64,000 nt of DNA, taken from Isoetes taiwanensis. Its lineage: Eukaryota > Streptophyta > Lycopodiopsida > Isoetales > Isoetaceae. Positions 12,095 through 24,834 of the stretch are shown piece after piece. Position 1 is the first letter of the stretch; every line of letters begins with the position of its first letter. Made by a program: the position numbers and the translations under genes. Location: positions 5,582,952 through 5,646,951 of the forward strand of contig JAJEKV010000005.1 of assembly GCA_021234155.1 (NCBI GenBank), written 5' to 3'. The notes below the pieces were generated by a model that saw only the letters and a list, made by a program, of their open reading frames with translations, was not told the origin of the DNA and did no database searches.

Positions 12095-15000
12095 AATAGA
12101 AAGAGAGGCTGGAGTTCTCGCTGCTTGGAAGCCTTCCCTTAATGTTACTTTTACTCAAGTAGACAGATTTGGACGGTGGATAATAGTCAAATGGATGGAT
12201 AATGGGCAAGAGTGGGGAATTGTGAATGTGTATGCACCTAACCAGCCACGTTAGCGAGGCTCTCTGGGGCAACTTTACGGACTAAGATTATGCGGCTCGG
12301 TCATAATGTAGCATGGCTACTAGTTGGTGATTTTAATATGGTTGAGTTTGAAGCAGATAGGTGTGGTAGGGGTACGCAGGTTGTTCAGGGATTTGAACGT
12401 GAGCAATGGAGGCAGCTTGTGCTGGACTGCAGAATGGTAGAAGTTGATGGAGACCAGTCTTTTACGTGGTGTAATGGCTGGACTGGACCAGGTAGAGCTT
12501 ACGCTCGGCATGATCGTGGGTATTATAATGTAATAGCTGCTGGCTTACTGGGTAACTTGCAAAGGTGTGATCACAATCCACAATGGCTTTCGATCACAGC
12601 GCCAGTGCATAGACGAGCTACAAGAACCTATTTCAAGCTTAACACTCGATATTTGTCAGACCCAGAGTTTACTAATGGCTGCAGGCATGCCTGGTCCTCT
12701 ACATTTTCTCGTCTTCGAGGTATGTCTGGGGTTGTTGACGCTTTGGCAGCAATTAAATCCTTTGCTAAGCAGTGGGGACGTAGGAAGGCGCAGGCAGCTA
12801 GAGGCCGGCTACTAGCTTTGTATATGGAGCTTCAAATGTGTCGTTCACAAGCCCCTACATCGGGTATTCGAGAGAAAGAGCTATTGGCCGAAATGAGAAA
12901 CATTGAGTCGATACATGCAACTCAAGCTCGCATTAAGGCCGATTTGGATTGGTTTAAATTGGGAGATAGATGCTCTCACTTCTTCTTTAAGGCGGCAAGG
13001 AGAAGACGTGTTTCAAGCTCCATATCTTCGCTACTTCTACCTGATGGCTCTGAAATGTCTGATGCTGCGCAGTTAAAGCAGTTTCTTTTGGATCATTTCT
13101 CTGCTTTTCTTGCTGATCAGTCTCTGCCCTTCCAAGAGGATATGCAGGAGGCAGTTTTATCTAAGATTCATCCTATTATTTCCCCACAGCAGCGTGTTCA
13201 GTTGGAATCAACTATTACTGTCAATGATTTGCATTCTGCTGTAGACTCTTTAAAGAAGAATAAGTGCCCAGGCTTGGATGGTTTTCCTGCAGAGTTTTTC
13301 CAAGCTTATTGGAATTGACTTGGTGATGACGTCTTCAATGCTTTCTCTGAGTTTCGCCGGTCCAGGAGCTTGGATAAAATCATCAACACTGGTTGCATTT
13401 CCCTTATTCCTAAGTGCAAAGAGCCTAAAACTATCTCGGATTGGCGCCCTATAACTTTGTTATCTACGGTGTACAAGATCTTTGCTAAGGCCTTGGCGGA
13501 GAAAGTGAGGGATATCTTGGCAGAGTCTATCTCCTCCACGCAATCAGGATTTTTACCTAAGCGTTGTATTCTTGATAATGTGGCCGCCGCTTATGAGGGG
13601 ATGTATTGGGCGCATCTTAAGGGTCAGTGCATTGTATATCTCAAATTAGATTTTGCTAAAGCCTATGACAGTATAGATTGGAATTTCCTACAGAAATGCC
13701 TTCTGACATTGGGATTTGGAGAGTTGTTTACTAGAGATGTTATGAAGCTCCATCTTTCTGCTCGGTCTATTGTGCTTTTTCCGGGAGAATCGTCGGCTGT
13801 GTTTCCTATTGGTAGAGGAGTTCGACAAGGATGTCCCCTTGCCCCGTTATTGTTCACCATTGTGGCAAAGGTACTGTCCCAGCTATTCTCTTCGGCTACT
13901 CAAGATGGCGTAATTCAGGGATTGACTATGGAGGATGGTTCTCAAGAAGTGTGTAATCAGTATGCTGATGATACATTTCTCTTTCTAGTGGCTGAGGATG
14001 ATAATCTTCAGAATGCTAAACTTCTGCTGGACTCTTTTTCCCTGGCATCAGGGGTTCTTGTTGGGTGGCTAAAGTGCTCTGCTTTATGGACTTTGATGTG
14101 GATGTTCCTCCTTGTGTTTACGAGTATCCGTGGAAAGTGTTTTCTCAAGGGAAGGCCACTAAACTCTTGGGCATTCCTGTAGGTATATATATCTCTACTT
14201 CAGATGCATGGGATGTTATAGTGGAAGTCCTGCGTAAACATCTTTTTTGGTGGAATACAGCTAAACTTTCTCTGGCAGGGCGGATAGTAGTTGCTAAGCA
14301 GGTTCTCAGCAACACTCATGTGTATATGGCATCTGCCGTGCTTGCCTCACAAACAAAGTTTCAAGAGGTTGTCGCAATTGTCCGTAACTTCATTTGGGCA
14401 GGTACTGAGACAGGTGTAGTTGTGAAGGTCGCGTGGTCCACATGTATCAAACCAAAATTTGCTGGAGGTCTAGGCATGATTGACTTTCATTTACAGAGTA
14501 AAATTATGATATCTAAGTTCATTTGTCGCTACTTGGTGGGTATGGTACATTCGCCTGGAATGAGATTGGTTGCGCAAGCACTTGGGCAATGTATTCCTTT
14601 TGGGAAACCAGCACTTAGGGCAGTTCTTCCTTGGTGTCTCTTTTATCAGCTTCGTCCATATCCGAATGCTTCCCCCTTCTTGAAGGGATTGCTTGATTCT
14701 TGGGAGACAGTTCGTGTGCTATTTAAGATTAATCCAGGTGTATGTCCACAGGCAGGTTCTCTGTGTTGGTGGATTCCCTCGGATAACCACATGCCTCCGT
14801 GTGTACTCATACATCCATTGACCTCAGTGGGTGGAGGCGTCTTTGGTATTCTCACAGTTGGTGCTTGGTATGAGGCAGGACACTTGTTGACTTGGGATGC
14901 TTTTCAGACTAAGTTTATGCTATCTCGATGGGATAGAACTCTGTGGCAAAAGCTGGCTGGCATTCTGGGCGCCTCCCTTCTAATCGCCTGATGTGCCTAT

Positions 15001-15645
15001 TTCGACTGGTCCCCAAATTGTTGTGCATGGTCCCCAAATTGTTAATGCACAACGTCTTGTGCATTCGTTATATCAAAAGCTGGTTGATGTTGACATTGTC
15101 CCCCCTCGGGCTGGTTGGCGACTCGCATTCCCCTCCTCGATTAAGGCGTATGTGGTCCTGGGTCTGGAATAAATTGTTGCATCCCAAAGTTTCTACCTTA
15201 TGGTGGCAACTCCTTCACAGATGTCTGCGGGTTAATGTGCTGGTTCATAAGTTTTATCCCCCCATTTCAGATTTACGCCTTTATATGGCGGCAAGTTGAG
15301 AGTATCGAAACCTTTGCTTTTTCTATGTGACCAAGTTCACCCGGTTTGGTCATGGTTACTATCTCTTCCATGTGGTCTTGACTAGCCGGCGGTGCTTCTC
15401 GCCATTTATCCTTCCACTTGGAACGGCTTGCGAAAGAAGGCTTTCCACTTAGCTTCAGTCGGTTGTTGTGGTCTATTTGGAAAAGAAGGCGAATGTATAT
15501 CTTCAAGGGCTTATCAATTACTGTGGACCAACTTCTTCACGAGGTGCAAGATAGATTGGTGAAGGTATACTTATGTTCTCAGCTTGCTCCTGAGAAAAAA
15601 CGTTTCATTTTTGAGGAATATTTGGGTATCTTATCTTATGCATAG
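12095..15645 (+). pseudogene. L1 ORF2: endonuclease, reverse transcriptase, zf-RVT (frameshifted)
   Basis: Translated pieces in order: endonuclease motifs WGIVNVYAPNQP (about 12.22 kb) and LLVGDFNMV (12.32 kb); the RT start LDGFPAEFF (13.27 kb); WRPITLLSTVYKI and SGFLPKR; the catalytic block LKLDFAKAYDSIDW (13.65 kb); GVRQGCPLAPLLF (13.82 kb); and an intact YADD box (13.96 kb). Frameshifts or stops occur near 12.25, 13.317, 14.07 and 14.95 kb. The C-terminal WWQLLHRCL (15.20 kb) is the zf-RVT signature of plant L1 elements. The catalytic aspartates survive but the frame is broken in several places, so this copy cannot encode an active enzyme. Confidence 0.88.
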
Positions 15646-15772
15646 ATAGGTGGCTGCACTCAGTGGATTATCTTTGTCTGCTGAGATTGTATTCCTGTCT
15701 CTGCATCTATGTGTGTACTTCTTCTAGAATTTTGAATAAGAGCTTGTCGTCCTTCCAAAAAAAAAAAAAAAA
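12095..15772 (+). mobile_element. 5'-truncated L1-clade LINE with poly(A) tail
   Basis: The sequence is continuous from a mid-endonuclease region (about 12095) through reverse transcriptase to a C-terminal zf-RVT region, and finishes with 'gaataagagcttgtcgtcctt' and an A-run at 15757-15772. A short minus-strand insertion at 50614-50834 has the same 3' end, so the family has at least two copies here. The N-terminal endonuclease part and ORF1 are missing. I could not identify a target-site duplication at the 5' side. Confidence 0.85.
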
Positions 15773-16308
15773 TCCTTAGCTAGACCATTAGGGAATATTT
15801 TATCTGTTATAGGACAAGCTATATATCATAAGCTAATCTAAGAACCTTATATAAGATAGTAAACTATTATTGTAGCTAAGAGGTACGCATCTATTATATC
15901 TATGGGCAAAAAGGGGGTACTTTTAATGTTAAAAAGGGGCTTGGGCTAAATATAAGAACGTTATTCAAGTAAGGTTTATTAAGGGACACCTTTACCTTTT
16001 TATAAGGGAAGTGAATGATACAAAAGGAGCAACTAGTAAATGTATGGGGGGGGAGCTTGTATCTATTGAAGATCTAAGCCAAATTCTAAGCCTAGCCTAT
16101 TCCTCAAATTTATGTTTTTGCTACAAAGGATTTGTAGTGGCTAACTTGCGTTATTTCTTTTCTTTGGAAGTCTCTTGCTCGAGGACAACCCGGTTGGGTG
16201 GTAAGCTTACCCGGAAGGGTGGATTTATGCTTGCTTGACTTGTTTCTTGACGGTTGTTTTTGCAGTAGATCTTTGGAGACTAGCTAATCGTATCAAATTT
16301 TTTCCAAA
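15773..16308. other. Intergenic, no recognised content
   Basis: AT-rich sequence with short stems such as a 'tataagg' repeat. No ORF longer than about 75 codons and no similarity I recognise. Confidence 0.4.
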
Positions 16309-16642
16309 TGTTATACACTCGCATTTCTAGTGATAACCAACACACCAAAAGGGCGGATCCTTCAAGGAAATCGTTATCGAATGGGCCCCAACCTTCCCAG
16401 GCTTTATCCCATACCTCACAGACCATATCAATTCCTCCCCCTCCTCGAGATGCTTGTCCTCAAGCATGTGGAACACACCAATGTTGCCACGAGGAATTGA
16501 ACCTTGGCTCTGATACCAAATGTTACGCACTAGCACCTCTAGTGTTAACCAACACATCAAAAGGGCGGATCCTTTAAGGAAATCGTTATCCAATGGGCCC
16601 CAACCTTTCCAGGCTTTATCCCATATCCCACAGACCATATCA
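16309..16642 (-). mobile_element. TRIM (terminal-repeat retrotransposon in miniature)
   Basis: Two direct repeats of exactly 122 bp (16309-16430 and 16521-16642) both start TGTTA and end ACCATATCA, and are about 90% identical by eye. The 90-bp interior, read on the minus strand, has a PBS TGGTATCAGAGCCAAGG directly after one repeat (complementary to initiator tRNA-Met) and a purine tract GAGGAGGGGGAGGAAT directly before the other. That is complete LTR-PBS-PPT-LTR architecture in 334 bp with no coding capacity. Flanking 5-mers (CCAAA / CCCAT) do not match, so no target duplication is seen. Confidence 0.85.
16493..16518 (-). promoter_or_regulatory. Primer-binding site of the TRIM (tRNA-iMet)
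   Basis: The minus strand reads TGGTATCAGAGCCAAGG, matching the complement of the plant initiator tRNA-Met 3' end. It lies two bases from the LTR end. Confidence 0.85.
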
Positions 16643-19600
16643 CCCATCAAGAATTATATTCCAAAATGTGTTTCCCTCTCAAAGGTGAAATGGAATCGGT
16701 TCTTGTTTTACTTTTATTGCGTGTGAAGTGGGTTTGTTTGAGCCCTAAACTGCAAAGTTTGAAGCAAAATTGGAGAAGTTGGTATTGATCTTGAAGCTGA
16801 GATACCAAATATTGTGGCACCAAGTGTTAACATAGTCAAGAAACTATCAAAATCAGGCTGAAACACCTTCAACTTTTTTTTAGATAATATAGTATCTTCC
16901 AATATGATTGCCAAAAGGAATGTTGGCCAAAACAATGATCCATGCATTCATATCAAATGTAAATGTGTCTCACCAAATACAACTTGTAGGAGAAGATCTG
17001 CTAAAGAATGATGTAGAGGAAGAGAAGAGTAAAAAGAGTAGCACTTAAATATGCTAGTAGCCCTCACAGATGGACCACTAGGACCAAACAAAAATTGCAA
17101 AAATTGGCAAAAAGCTATTTGGATAACCTTCACAGTGTATGCAAGGACTTATTTTCAAGATGATATGAAATATTGGCAAGAAAGGACATGGGTTGCTAGT
17201 TTTGGCATTATGGAGCACAAAGAGTTGTTTGCCATTAGGCATGATGTTGAGAGTATGAAGAGTAGTCTTGAATGTAACAAGCTACGAAGCAAAAAAGAAC
17301 ACATGCAAGGTCATCTACACTTTTGATGGCTGTTAGAGCCTAACTCCAAACCTCACAAGAAAGCTAAAAACACAGTGATCCCATAATTCAAAATGCAAGA
17401 TTTATGCAATGCACACACCAAAAATCCCCAATTCCATAGCTAGATCAAGATAGCTGATACACACTCCATTCCCCTCTCTGCTCAGATTGCACTTTCTTTT
17501 GATAGCTCTAGATACACAATGCGTACGTGCATATCTCCTCCACGCGTGCATGTGCATACATACATGTGTATATACCTGCTATATACATGCTTGCAGTGAT
17601 ACCGTGGCTCAAAATGCAAGATCTATGCAATGCAAATACCAAAAATTCCCATCTCAATAGATAGATCAAGAAATCTGATACACATTCTGTCTCTCTCTCT
17701 GCTCAGATTGCACTCTCTCCTGATAGCTCTAGGTACATAATGCATACATGCATATCTCCTCCATGCGTGCATGTGTGTATATACATGTGTATATACCATA
17801 TACGATCATGTATACGGTCTCCTTATACCACCCCAACAATGGCTATAAATAATTCCAACACCAAGTCTCGAGTAGCAAAGGCATTGAAGATTAGGAGAGA
17901 AGTTGTTTATGATTGGTGGTCCTGGACAATGTTTAAAAGAAAGGACATACATGATAGTCTTTCTATTGAAAATTGAGAGAAGATACACAACTATTAGGTT
18001 TCCAACACTAGAGTATCCCCTAATAAGAAGCAAGTTGTGAAGCTCATGAGATGAATGAGGGCCTGAAGTCTCAGAAGCCATATAGGTTGCACACATGTCA
18101 GTTAGTCATTATTTCTTATATGTTCTTTTGTTTGGCTTTGAAACATTTTGTTTTACTGATTTATAAGGAGTTCTTTGTTTCTAGATTAAGGCAATTGCTA
18201 AATACATTCATATTGATTGGTTGCTTTGCTAACATTACAAGAAATTTCAAAAAGAGAGCCCTGACATTAGGATTGGTTATAGGAGGTTTAAGTAATTGAA
18301 ACCATTGCTTGTTAGAAGATTGAGGAATAAAGAGACTTGCATGTGCATTTTCCACATGCGAATGGAATTTCTAAGACAAAAACAATGACTAGAATTAGGA
18401 TATATTCCAATATGCATGGACCAAATTGCATGTGCAAATGTGCAATTTGTGGTCTTGGACATATTTATGGAGCAAAGGAAAAGACTTTTTCTAGCGTGAA
18501 TGAATGGTTTGTCCAAGACAGAAGATTAAGTTTGGCACAAAACTAAGTGCGTTACACTTGATTGAAGTTCACATGGTCTTAAATAGTTCAAAAGATTCTC
18601 AAGGGAAAAAGTTGTTTGAAAAATGATTGGAAGAACATCGAGAAGGTATAAGGGAATACTATCCTCTTATCTTTCAAGTTTACAATAATTGCACAAGTTT
18701 CAAGTTTCTATACATGGCTTTTAGAGGTTTTGAATTTGCTTTGCACATTCAAAGAGGTTGTTGGTAAGGACAGTAAAAGAGAACAGAGAACGAGAGATAA
18801 CAAACCATCATTGAAGAGTCTATGTCCTATGCTGATTATGTTATCAAGCTATACACCACATAACACAACTAGATGGCAAGTAGGACATTTCAAGGAGTGT
18901 CTCCAAACTTTTCAAAGATATTGTAGTTTTTGTTATAGATTTTGGTGAAAACTTTTGGTTCAAGTTTCAACAACATATCCAGAGCATACACTAGCCAATG
19001 GTCAATTTCTATATTGGTGCAAATTACTTATGAGACATGCCTTAAATAGTTAGATTTCAAACATCAAGGTTGGAGAAAGAAAATTTGTAAATACACAATC
19101 AAATAATAGGAAACATGATAGTTTGTTTGTGCCACATTGTCTATTTAACTAATATGAATTTTTGGTAGCAATGGAATAAATTTGTCTAAGCATGTTCTTT
19201 GGCCTCAAGGATGTGCTTTCCAATTCTACTCAGATTTCTCTAAGCACGTGTTTCTGGTCTCATGGATGTGCTTTCCAATTCCAGTCATCAAGAGCTTTCT
19301 ACTTCTTGGTATATTTAATAAGTTTAACGAGATCTTAATGTAGTGGAACTTTGTCACATCACATGGCAAAGGGAAACATGGGATGCTGCAGCTGTCATAA
19401 AGAGGATCTTGAGCATGAAATGCTAAAGAGGGACATCGCACCCTCGAGGAACACAGAAGATATTATCAACTTTTTGATTTGGTATTTCAGTTCCAAAACC
19501 TCGTTGAAGGAGAGCAACATATGCAGCTGTTTTTTGTGCGCTCGTCCAAATTTTTTGTCTGCTCATCCAAAGTTCTCTGGTGGACAACTAAAGGACTTGA

Positions 19601-19794
19601 AAATTTAGGTTAAATCTTGGCTTGTCAAAGTAGGAAATGTGAACGTGATTTATAGTATGATTGTTAAAAAAAACTATTCTATTCTATTCTATTTTTCTTT
19701 AACAATAGAGTTGTCCCATGATGGACTAGCAAATGTCCATTTGAAGTCTTTAATAAAAAATTTCATATAAAATCATTTGCTCATAATCTATGCA
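16643..19794. other. Mostly unannotated interval with one tandem duplication
   Basis: Short plus-strand open stretches at 17051-17326 (motif YWQERTWVASFGIMEHKELF) and 18730-18948 look protein-like but match no family I can name; the first is faintly reminiscent of a transposase remnant. Near 19.665 kb 'gttaaaaaaaactattcta' followed by (TTCTA)n is identical in style to the 3' tail of the LINE family described elsewhere and may be an extremely 5'-truncated insertion. Confidence 0.35.
17374..17815 (+). repeat. Tandem duplication, about 221-bp unit, two copies
   Basis: Unit 1 (17374-17594) and unit 2 (17595 to about 17815) share in order 'caaaatgcaaga', 'agatcaaga', 'tctgctcagattgcact', 'gatagctcta', 'gcatatctcctcca' and a (TATACATG)-rich end. 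No coding sequence. Confidence 0.85.
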
Positions 19795-20464
19795 AGCTTG
19801 CAGATTTTCCTCAAATTGGGATCTAAAATCCGCATCTATAATAAATTTTCCAGTTCTGCCCAAGCCACAATCCTGAATTATATCAATGTAGTCATAATTT
19901 CCTAAAAGCAAAAGCATAATCAACATTTGAAAATACTTTATCAGGAATCGCTTTGAACAATAAACTGCTTTACTTCTATCTGGTGCAAAGAAACCCCATC
20001 AAGAACAAAGCCTTTTCAAAAAGAATTATATCAGAGGAAATATTCTACAATATATGTCAAAAAACAGAGTTTTTTCGTATTCAAACAATCGCATCTATAT
20101 ATCTGATCAACACAAAATACTCTGGGGACATACTGCGGATTTCTCCCATAGATAAATTGTCCTCATCTTCAAGACAAGATCTGGAGCGGCGAGAATCTTT
20201 ATTTGCACCTTTCAAGTTGTTCATCTTCTATAAACTAATTCACCATGGCCGCCAAACAACAGTGCTAGAATCATATTCACTGCCACTACTGGGACAATTT
20301 TCATCTGCATTTGCTTCTATTTTCCTTTTGGCGATCTTGGAATCACAATTTGGGGCTGAAATTGGCAGCGCTGCATTGTCGAGATTTCTGTTCTCATTCT
20401 CCCTAAAAACCTATCAACATATTTTCCTTCGCTTGGAAGGTCTAATTAAAATCAATCCGGGCAT
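19795..20464 (-). pseudogene. Truncated DUF506 pseudogene
   Basis: This matches exons 1-2 and the N-terminal part of exon 3 of the gene at 789-2173. The ATG context 'ccgggcattataaaac' (ATG at 20464) and the exon 3 start 'tacattgat'/'taattcagg' region are preserved. The sequence coding for the C-terminal third is absent, because homology stops at 19795. Indels disrupt the frame, for example where copy A encodes the CKSRW motif. The promoter G-box is retained (20739-20746), so transcription is possible but a functional protein is not. Confidence 0.75.
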
Positions 20465-23400
20465 TATAAAACAAAAAAACCACCCTCAATGTTGGTTGAA
20501 ACTGCTATTTTACTCAAACTCAAGTTCTCAAAAGCGATCTAGACGGAAAGATTTACTCGATCAAAACAAAGAACACAATTTTGGGTTTAGGGAATTTTCA
20601 TGATACAGAAACAAGACTCTAGATGTGCAGGACAAAGTACCAAGACAGAAACTAAAATGAAGAAATGGACTAATATGAAATGAAGAAATGGACTAATAGC
20701 CTATATAGTTTACGTTTTTCCCTTCTTCAGTTGGGTCCCACGTGGCATTTTGGAAGACATATTCAATGCTTTCATACATATGGCATTTTGCCTTGTAAAC
20801 ATAACAACCAGTAGCTTGTGCTTTCCCACCTATAGTTTAATAGTTAGTTCAAATACGTTCGATTGGATGTCGCCATATGACCAACCACATGTTGTTTGTG
20901 TGTGGCATGGTGTGTAAACCACGTGTTACAATGTGTTGTTGCCTTATGACTTGGTCATATGATGTCCTTATCTTCTCCTCAAGTCCATTTATTGGGGCTT
21001 GGGGAGAAGATACGTTCAATTTCCTCCACGCGTCCTCCTTCTAGTCCTTTCAAATTTCATATCTTCCCTATTTCTATTTGCACTTCAACATGTGTCAATC
21101 TGCCACTTTCTTCATTGTTCCACATTGTTCCAGAGCAGTTGCTTCCTAGATATGCTCAAATGTTGTGGTCCACACCTAGTCCTGTACCTACCCTCCATTG
21201 CCTTATAGCATGCCAAGAAATATCGTTGTCCCCAAAATAGTTTAACAAATTATGACATCTACATTTTAAATGTTTAGTCTCTTAGAACAGGTAAGCAATG
21301 CTTCTTTAAACAATACAATGTATAATGGTAATGGATGGAAAAGATGCCTTAATAGTGACAATAATTAGGGTTACAAAAACAAAGTAGTAGTTGGTATTCT
21401 ATCTATTCTATTCTATAATATGTCAACTCTATTATTATTAGTTTTCTTTTACTTGCATAATATAGAAACCACTTTCATTTGTGTTGTAGTTATAAAAAAA
21501 AATAAAAATTGTTTTTTTTTTTTTTTTAAACAGATTCTGAGATCCAAGTTCTAGAGTAAGATTTGTTTGAATGTCAAATATAATGGTCAAGTCGTAATCG
21601 ACTGATTGATTAGGAGAAAAATATATCACAACAATTAGATTAAAAGAAAAAGCAATTGAAGGAAAAATTGAATTGAAGGAAAAATTAGATTTTCTTGGAC
21701 TGGCCCTGCAATATCGAAGATGTTGAAGAATGTTGTGGCATTTTATCAGCCATTCATGAGATTGAATTACTAATGTGCATTATGGTAGTTCATCAACTAG
21801 GAGAAATTAAAAATTGATCTGCCCTTCTTAGTTTCCTAACAATACAACTACTTATTGAATGCAGATGATTAGATAACAGGCATGGTCAGTGATATAAATA
21901 TATTTTCTATTATTGAGTGCTCGAATTCCTTTTACTCCTTCCACCCAAGGATTGTCTGATTGACAATCTAGTTATTGACATCACTTGTGAGGTTGCACAA
22001 CTAAATATTATCATCTACAGAGGTCCAAGTCTATAAACTTTAATGGAGATAAAAAAATTACCATGCCTTTGCATTCGTTGTACATGATAGTCATGCTTTA
22101 ACTGGTGTACCAAAAAAAATAGGGGGAAGTAAAGGTTTAGAATGGTTTTTGGAAATTGCAAGGCAATTATATTAGATTATTTAATCTTTTTGCTTAATTA
22201 ACACGAAAGGTCATAAAAGACATGATAATCTTACTAAAAAAAAAAACACTGAAGCAACACATTAAAATAGCTTTTGTATAGAAGTTGCCTTGCGTGGCAT
22301 ATAAAAGTTTAGTTAAAAATATACAAACACTTGAACAAAGTTTGTGCTTCAAGTAATTAGATATAGGCATAGGACAACAAGGATCGTCTAAGATATAGGC
22401 ATAGGACAACAAGGATCGTCTACAAGGATAAGCATGCCATATCTTAATGATGTTTAACATTCACACTGTATATGCGGTGGCCATTTAGGAATGAACATGG
22501 AAGACACAAATAAACTCTTCAAAAGGGATTTTGACAGAAGTTACAAGTAGTTTAGACTTGGAAAAAAGTAAACAAGACGAAAGAAGCTAAATGCAAGTAT
22601 ATGCCATGAATTATTTTCGCAATAGATGAAGCATAAGTTGGATACCAATCATTAGACCACTAAGTCACGAGACACAAAAATATTCAATGTCCCAAAAAGT
22701 GGCTGAGTAAAAGAAACAGTACCAAAAATGCGATAAGGGTCCAGTCGCCGCCGGAGGATTAAGTTGTAAAATGGTAATTACCAAGTTACCAACGGAGATT
22801 AGTGACAAGAATATTTGGAGGCGAAGTTGTCAGAGAAAACATGCGACGAAAAACCTGTGGGGACCTTATTTGTCAATTTTATCCATTTGCTTTTTTCGTC
22901 GAACCATCGTAATTGATTGGTATATTTTTTGATCTTATCCATATGTTGGCCGCCTTTTTTTGTCCCACAACTTTTTTTTTTTTTTTTTTTTTTTTTTTGC
23001 ACATGATTGCAGTCCCATCTTTATATCCCATGTCGTATATTTTTTTATTACCCCCTTGCCCACATCCAATGTCTCCCCTATTGCACCACTTCTTGTAGAT
23101 ATTTCCTCAACTTGACCACCCACATGTCGTCCTCCTCCAATAGTCCATTGTCCTTTTGTTCCATTTGGCCCACCCTCTCCTGGTCGCCTTTCAAGAAATA
23201 AAAATGATGTATAAATTGCTTCATGTGCTTCTTCTCCTTCTTCATTTCTAGCTTTCTTGTGGGCTCCTTCCAGTCTTTTGCTCTCCCACATTTTTCCCAG
23301 ATCTACCAACCTGTATCCTTAACACAGCTTGTCTTACATCCTTATTTACCTGCCATTCCAACCTTGTCTTTCCCACTCTTTTATTGTGTCGCCTGCCTCC

Positions 23401-23635
23401 CTAGACAACAACCTTACATACCATTAAAAAAAACTCTCTAACAGAGATTGCGTCCGTCACTTGATCTGCATTGGTACACTTGATCTCATCTTGTTTCCAT
23501 CTACCTAGGTTTATTTTATTATTATCTTAGTGCACATCCAACAAAATACGGCTGGTTGTTGCACATATGAACAAAAAAGGGAATATCACTTATCTCTGGC
23601 AATATGTGGAGGAATGATGTGTTGCGACAGGAAAA
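19795..23635. repeat. Segmental duplication copy B (DUF506 5' part plus flank)
   Basis: Direct-orientation, diverged duplicate of 1229-6549, starting inside DUF506 exon 3 and running through the promoter and distal flank. It lacks the LINE insertion present in copy A at 5.35-6.25 kb and carries its own small changes, such as a 34-bp tandem duplication at about 22362-22430 and a long T-run at 22972-22997. The interval 20.8-23.6 kb has no credible gene. Confidence 0.85.
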
Positions 23636-24639
23636 TGTCAAATTAAGCTTGCTTTTCACATGCTCATAATGCATGCATATGCATGTGTCTTTTTGTATTG
23701 TTGCATGTATTATTGGTAGTCCAAGCATTGGAAGTCCGATTCAATATTGATGTTTGACAACTTTAAATAATATGCAAATCATGCAGGAACACAACCTAGA
23801 TCTCATGGTTCTACTTCATTTGCTACAATGCCACTTCAGAAATCTCGAGTGCACCTTCTAGCAATGCTTTTTTGTTTTTAACGTGAAGGTTTTGTAACTC
23901 CCTTATCTAGGGTTGAGTGTTCTATAACTTCTTCTTTTGAAATGCTCCTTGTACTGAATTCTTCACTATTACCTCCTCAATTGTTGTACCTTCTGCTATA
24001 TCTTCATCTTCCATGATATTATCTGCTCTTCATCCCAAGAGCCCTCTCCTGAGCTTGTGCCATTTTGTATGTCTGTCATTAACACAAGTGACATGAATGT
24101 GAAAAAAACATCTTTATTAAATCTAGTTGGCAAAGCCACAGAAAGTGACAGTGACACCATCATCCAGAAATAATGGGTGCTATTCTGACTTCACATGTCC
24201 TTTTGTGTTTTTGGCTTCATAATCTCTATAGATTCTAAAGACTATAATGGACCATGGTGATGGTTGGAGACTTGTTATGCTCAAGAAGACAACAAACACG
24301 AAGCGATCTTCAGCAGTCATGGTGTGTTAGAGGATGGCCACACTAAATGCAATTACGAGATGTATAGGTAGTCTTGTTTCATAAAGGGACATTTTTCCCT
24401 TGGGTGTTAACCTATCTCTCAACTTATTGTGCTTGTTTCCTGATTGATATGAAATATATGCCTAGTTCTTCAAAAAAAAATTTATTAGTTGGAACACTAA
24501 AGAAGTTGCAACAATTTAGGAGCCCTCATGTCATAAGTTTGCATATCACAAAGTAAATGATATTATCTATCTTGTTTTGAAGTGGACATTTCTCTTACTG
24601 TGATGTTAAAATACTTATCTTATCTTACCTTATCTTATC
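23636..24639. other. Intergenic, no recognised content
   Basis: AT-rich. Ends with a (TTATC)n microsatellite around 24612-24640. No gene recognised. Confidence 0.4.
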
Positions 24640-24834
24640 TTTTTTTGTTGAAGGTTTGAAGGAAGAAATGAGACCTTTAAATATACAAGTCATTTTTCCC
24701 TTCTTCACCTGCACATCTTCCTTGCCAGGCGCCATATGGGAGACCAAAAAATATATCCAATGGTCTAATGCATAGAAGTATATCCCTAATGGGATATCTT
24801 TTTCTCACAACTAGGTCTTGTAAAACATAACCTT
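24640..24834. repeat. Third copy of the DUF506 promoter segment
   Basis: Matches 2445-2635: 'gaaggaagaaatgagacctttaaatatac' corresponds to 'gaaggaagaagaatgaggtccttaaatatac', then 'ccttgccaggcgcca' and 'tatccctaa.gggatatc'. It is cut off by the 5' end of LTR element E1 at 24835. The G-box is mutated to CATATG. Confidence 0.75.

Noticed and set aside
15790-16020. Possible organelle-derived insert
   Set aside because: The base composition looked unusual, but I could not match it to any plastid or mitochondrial gene.
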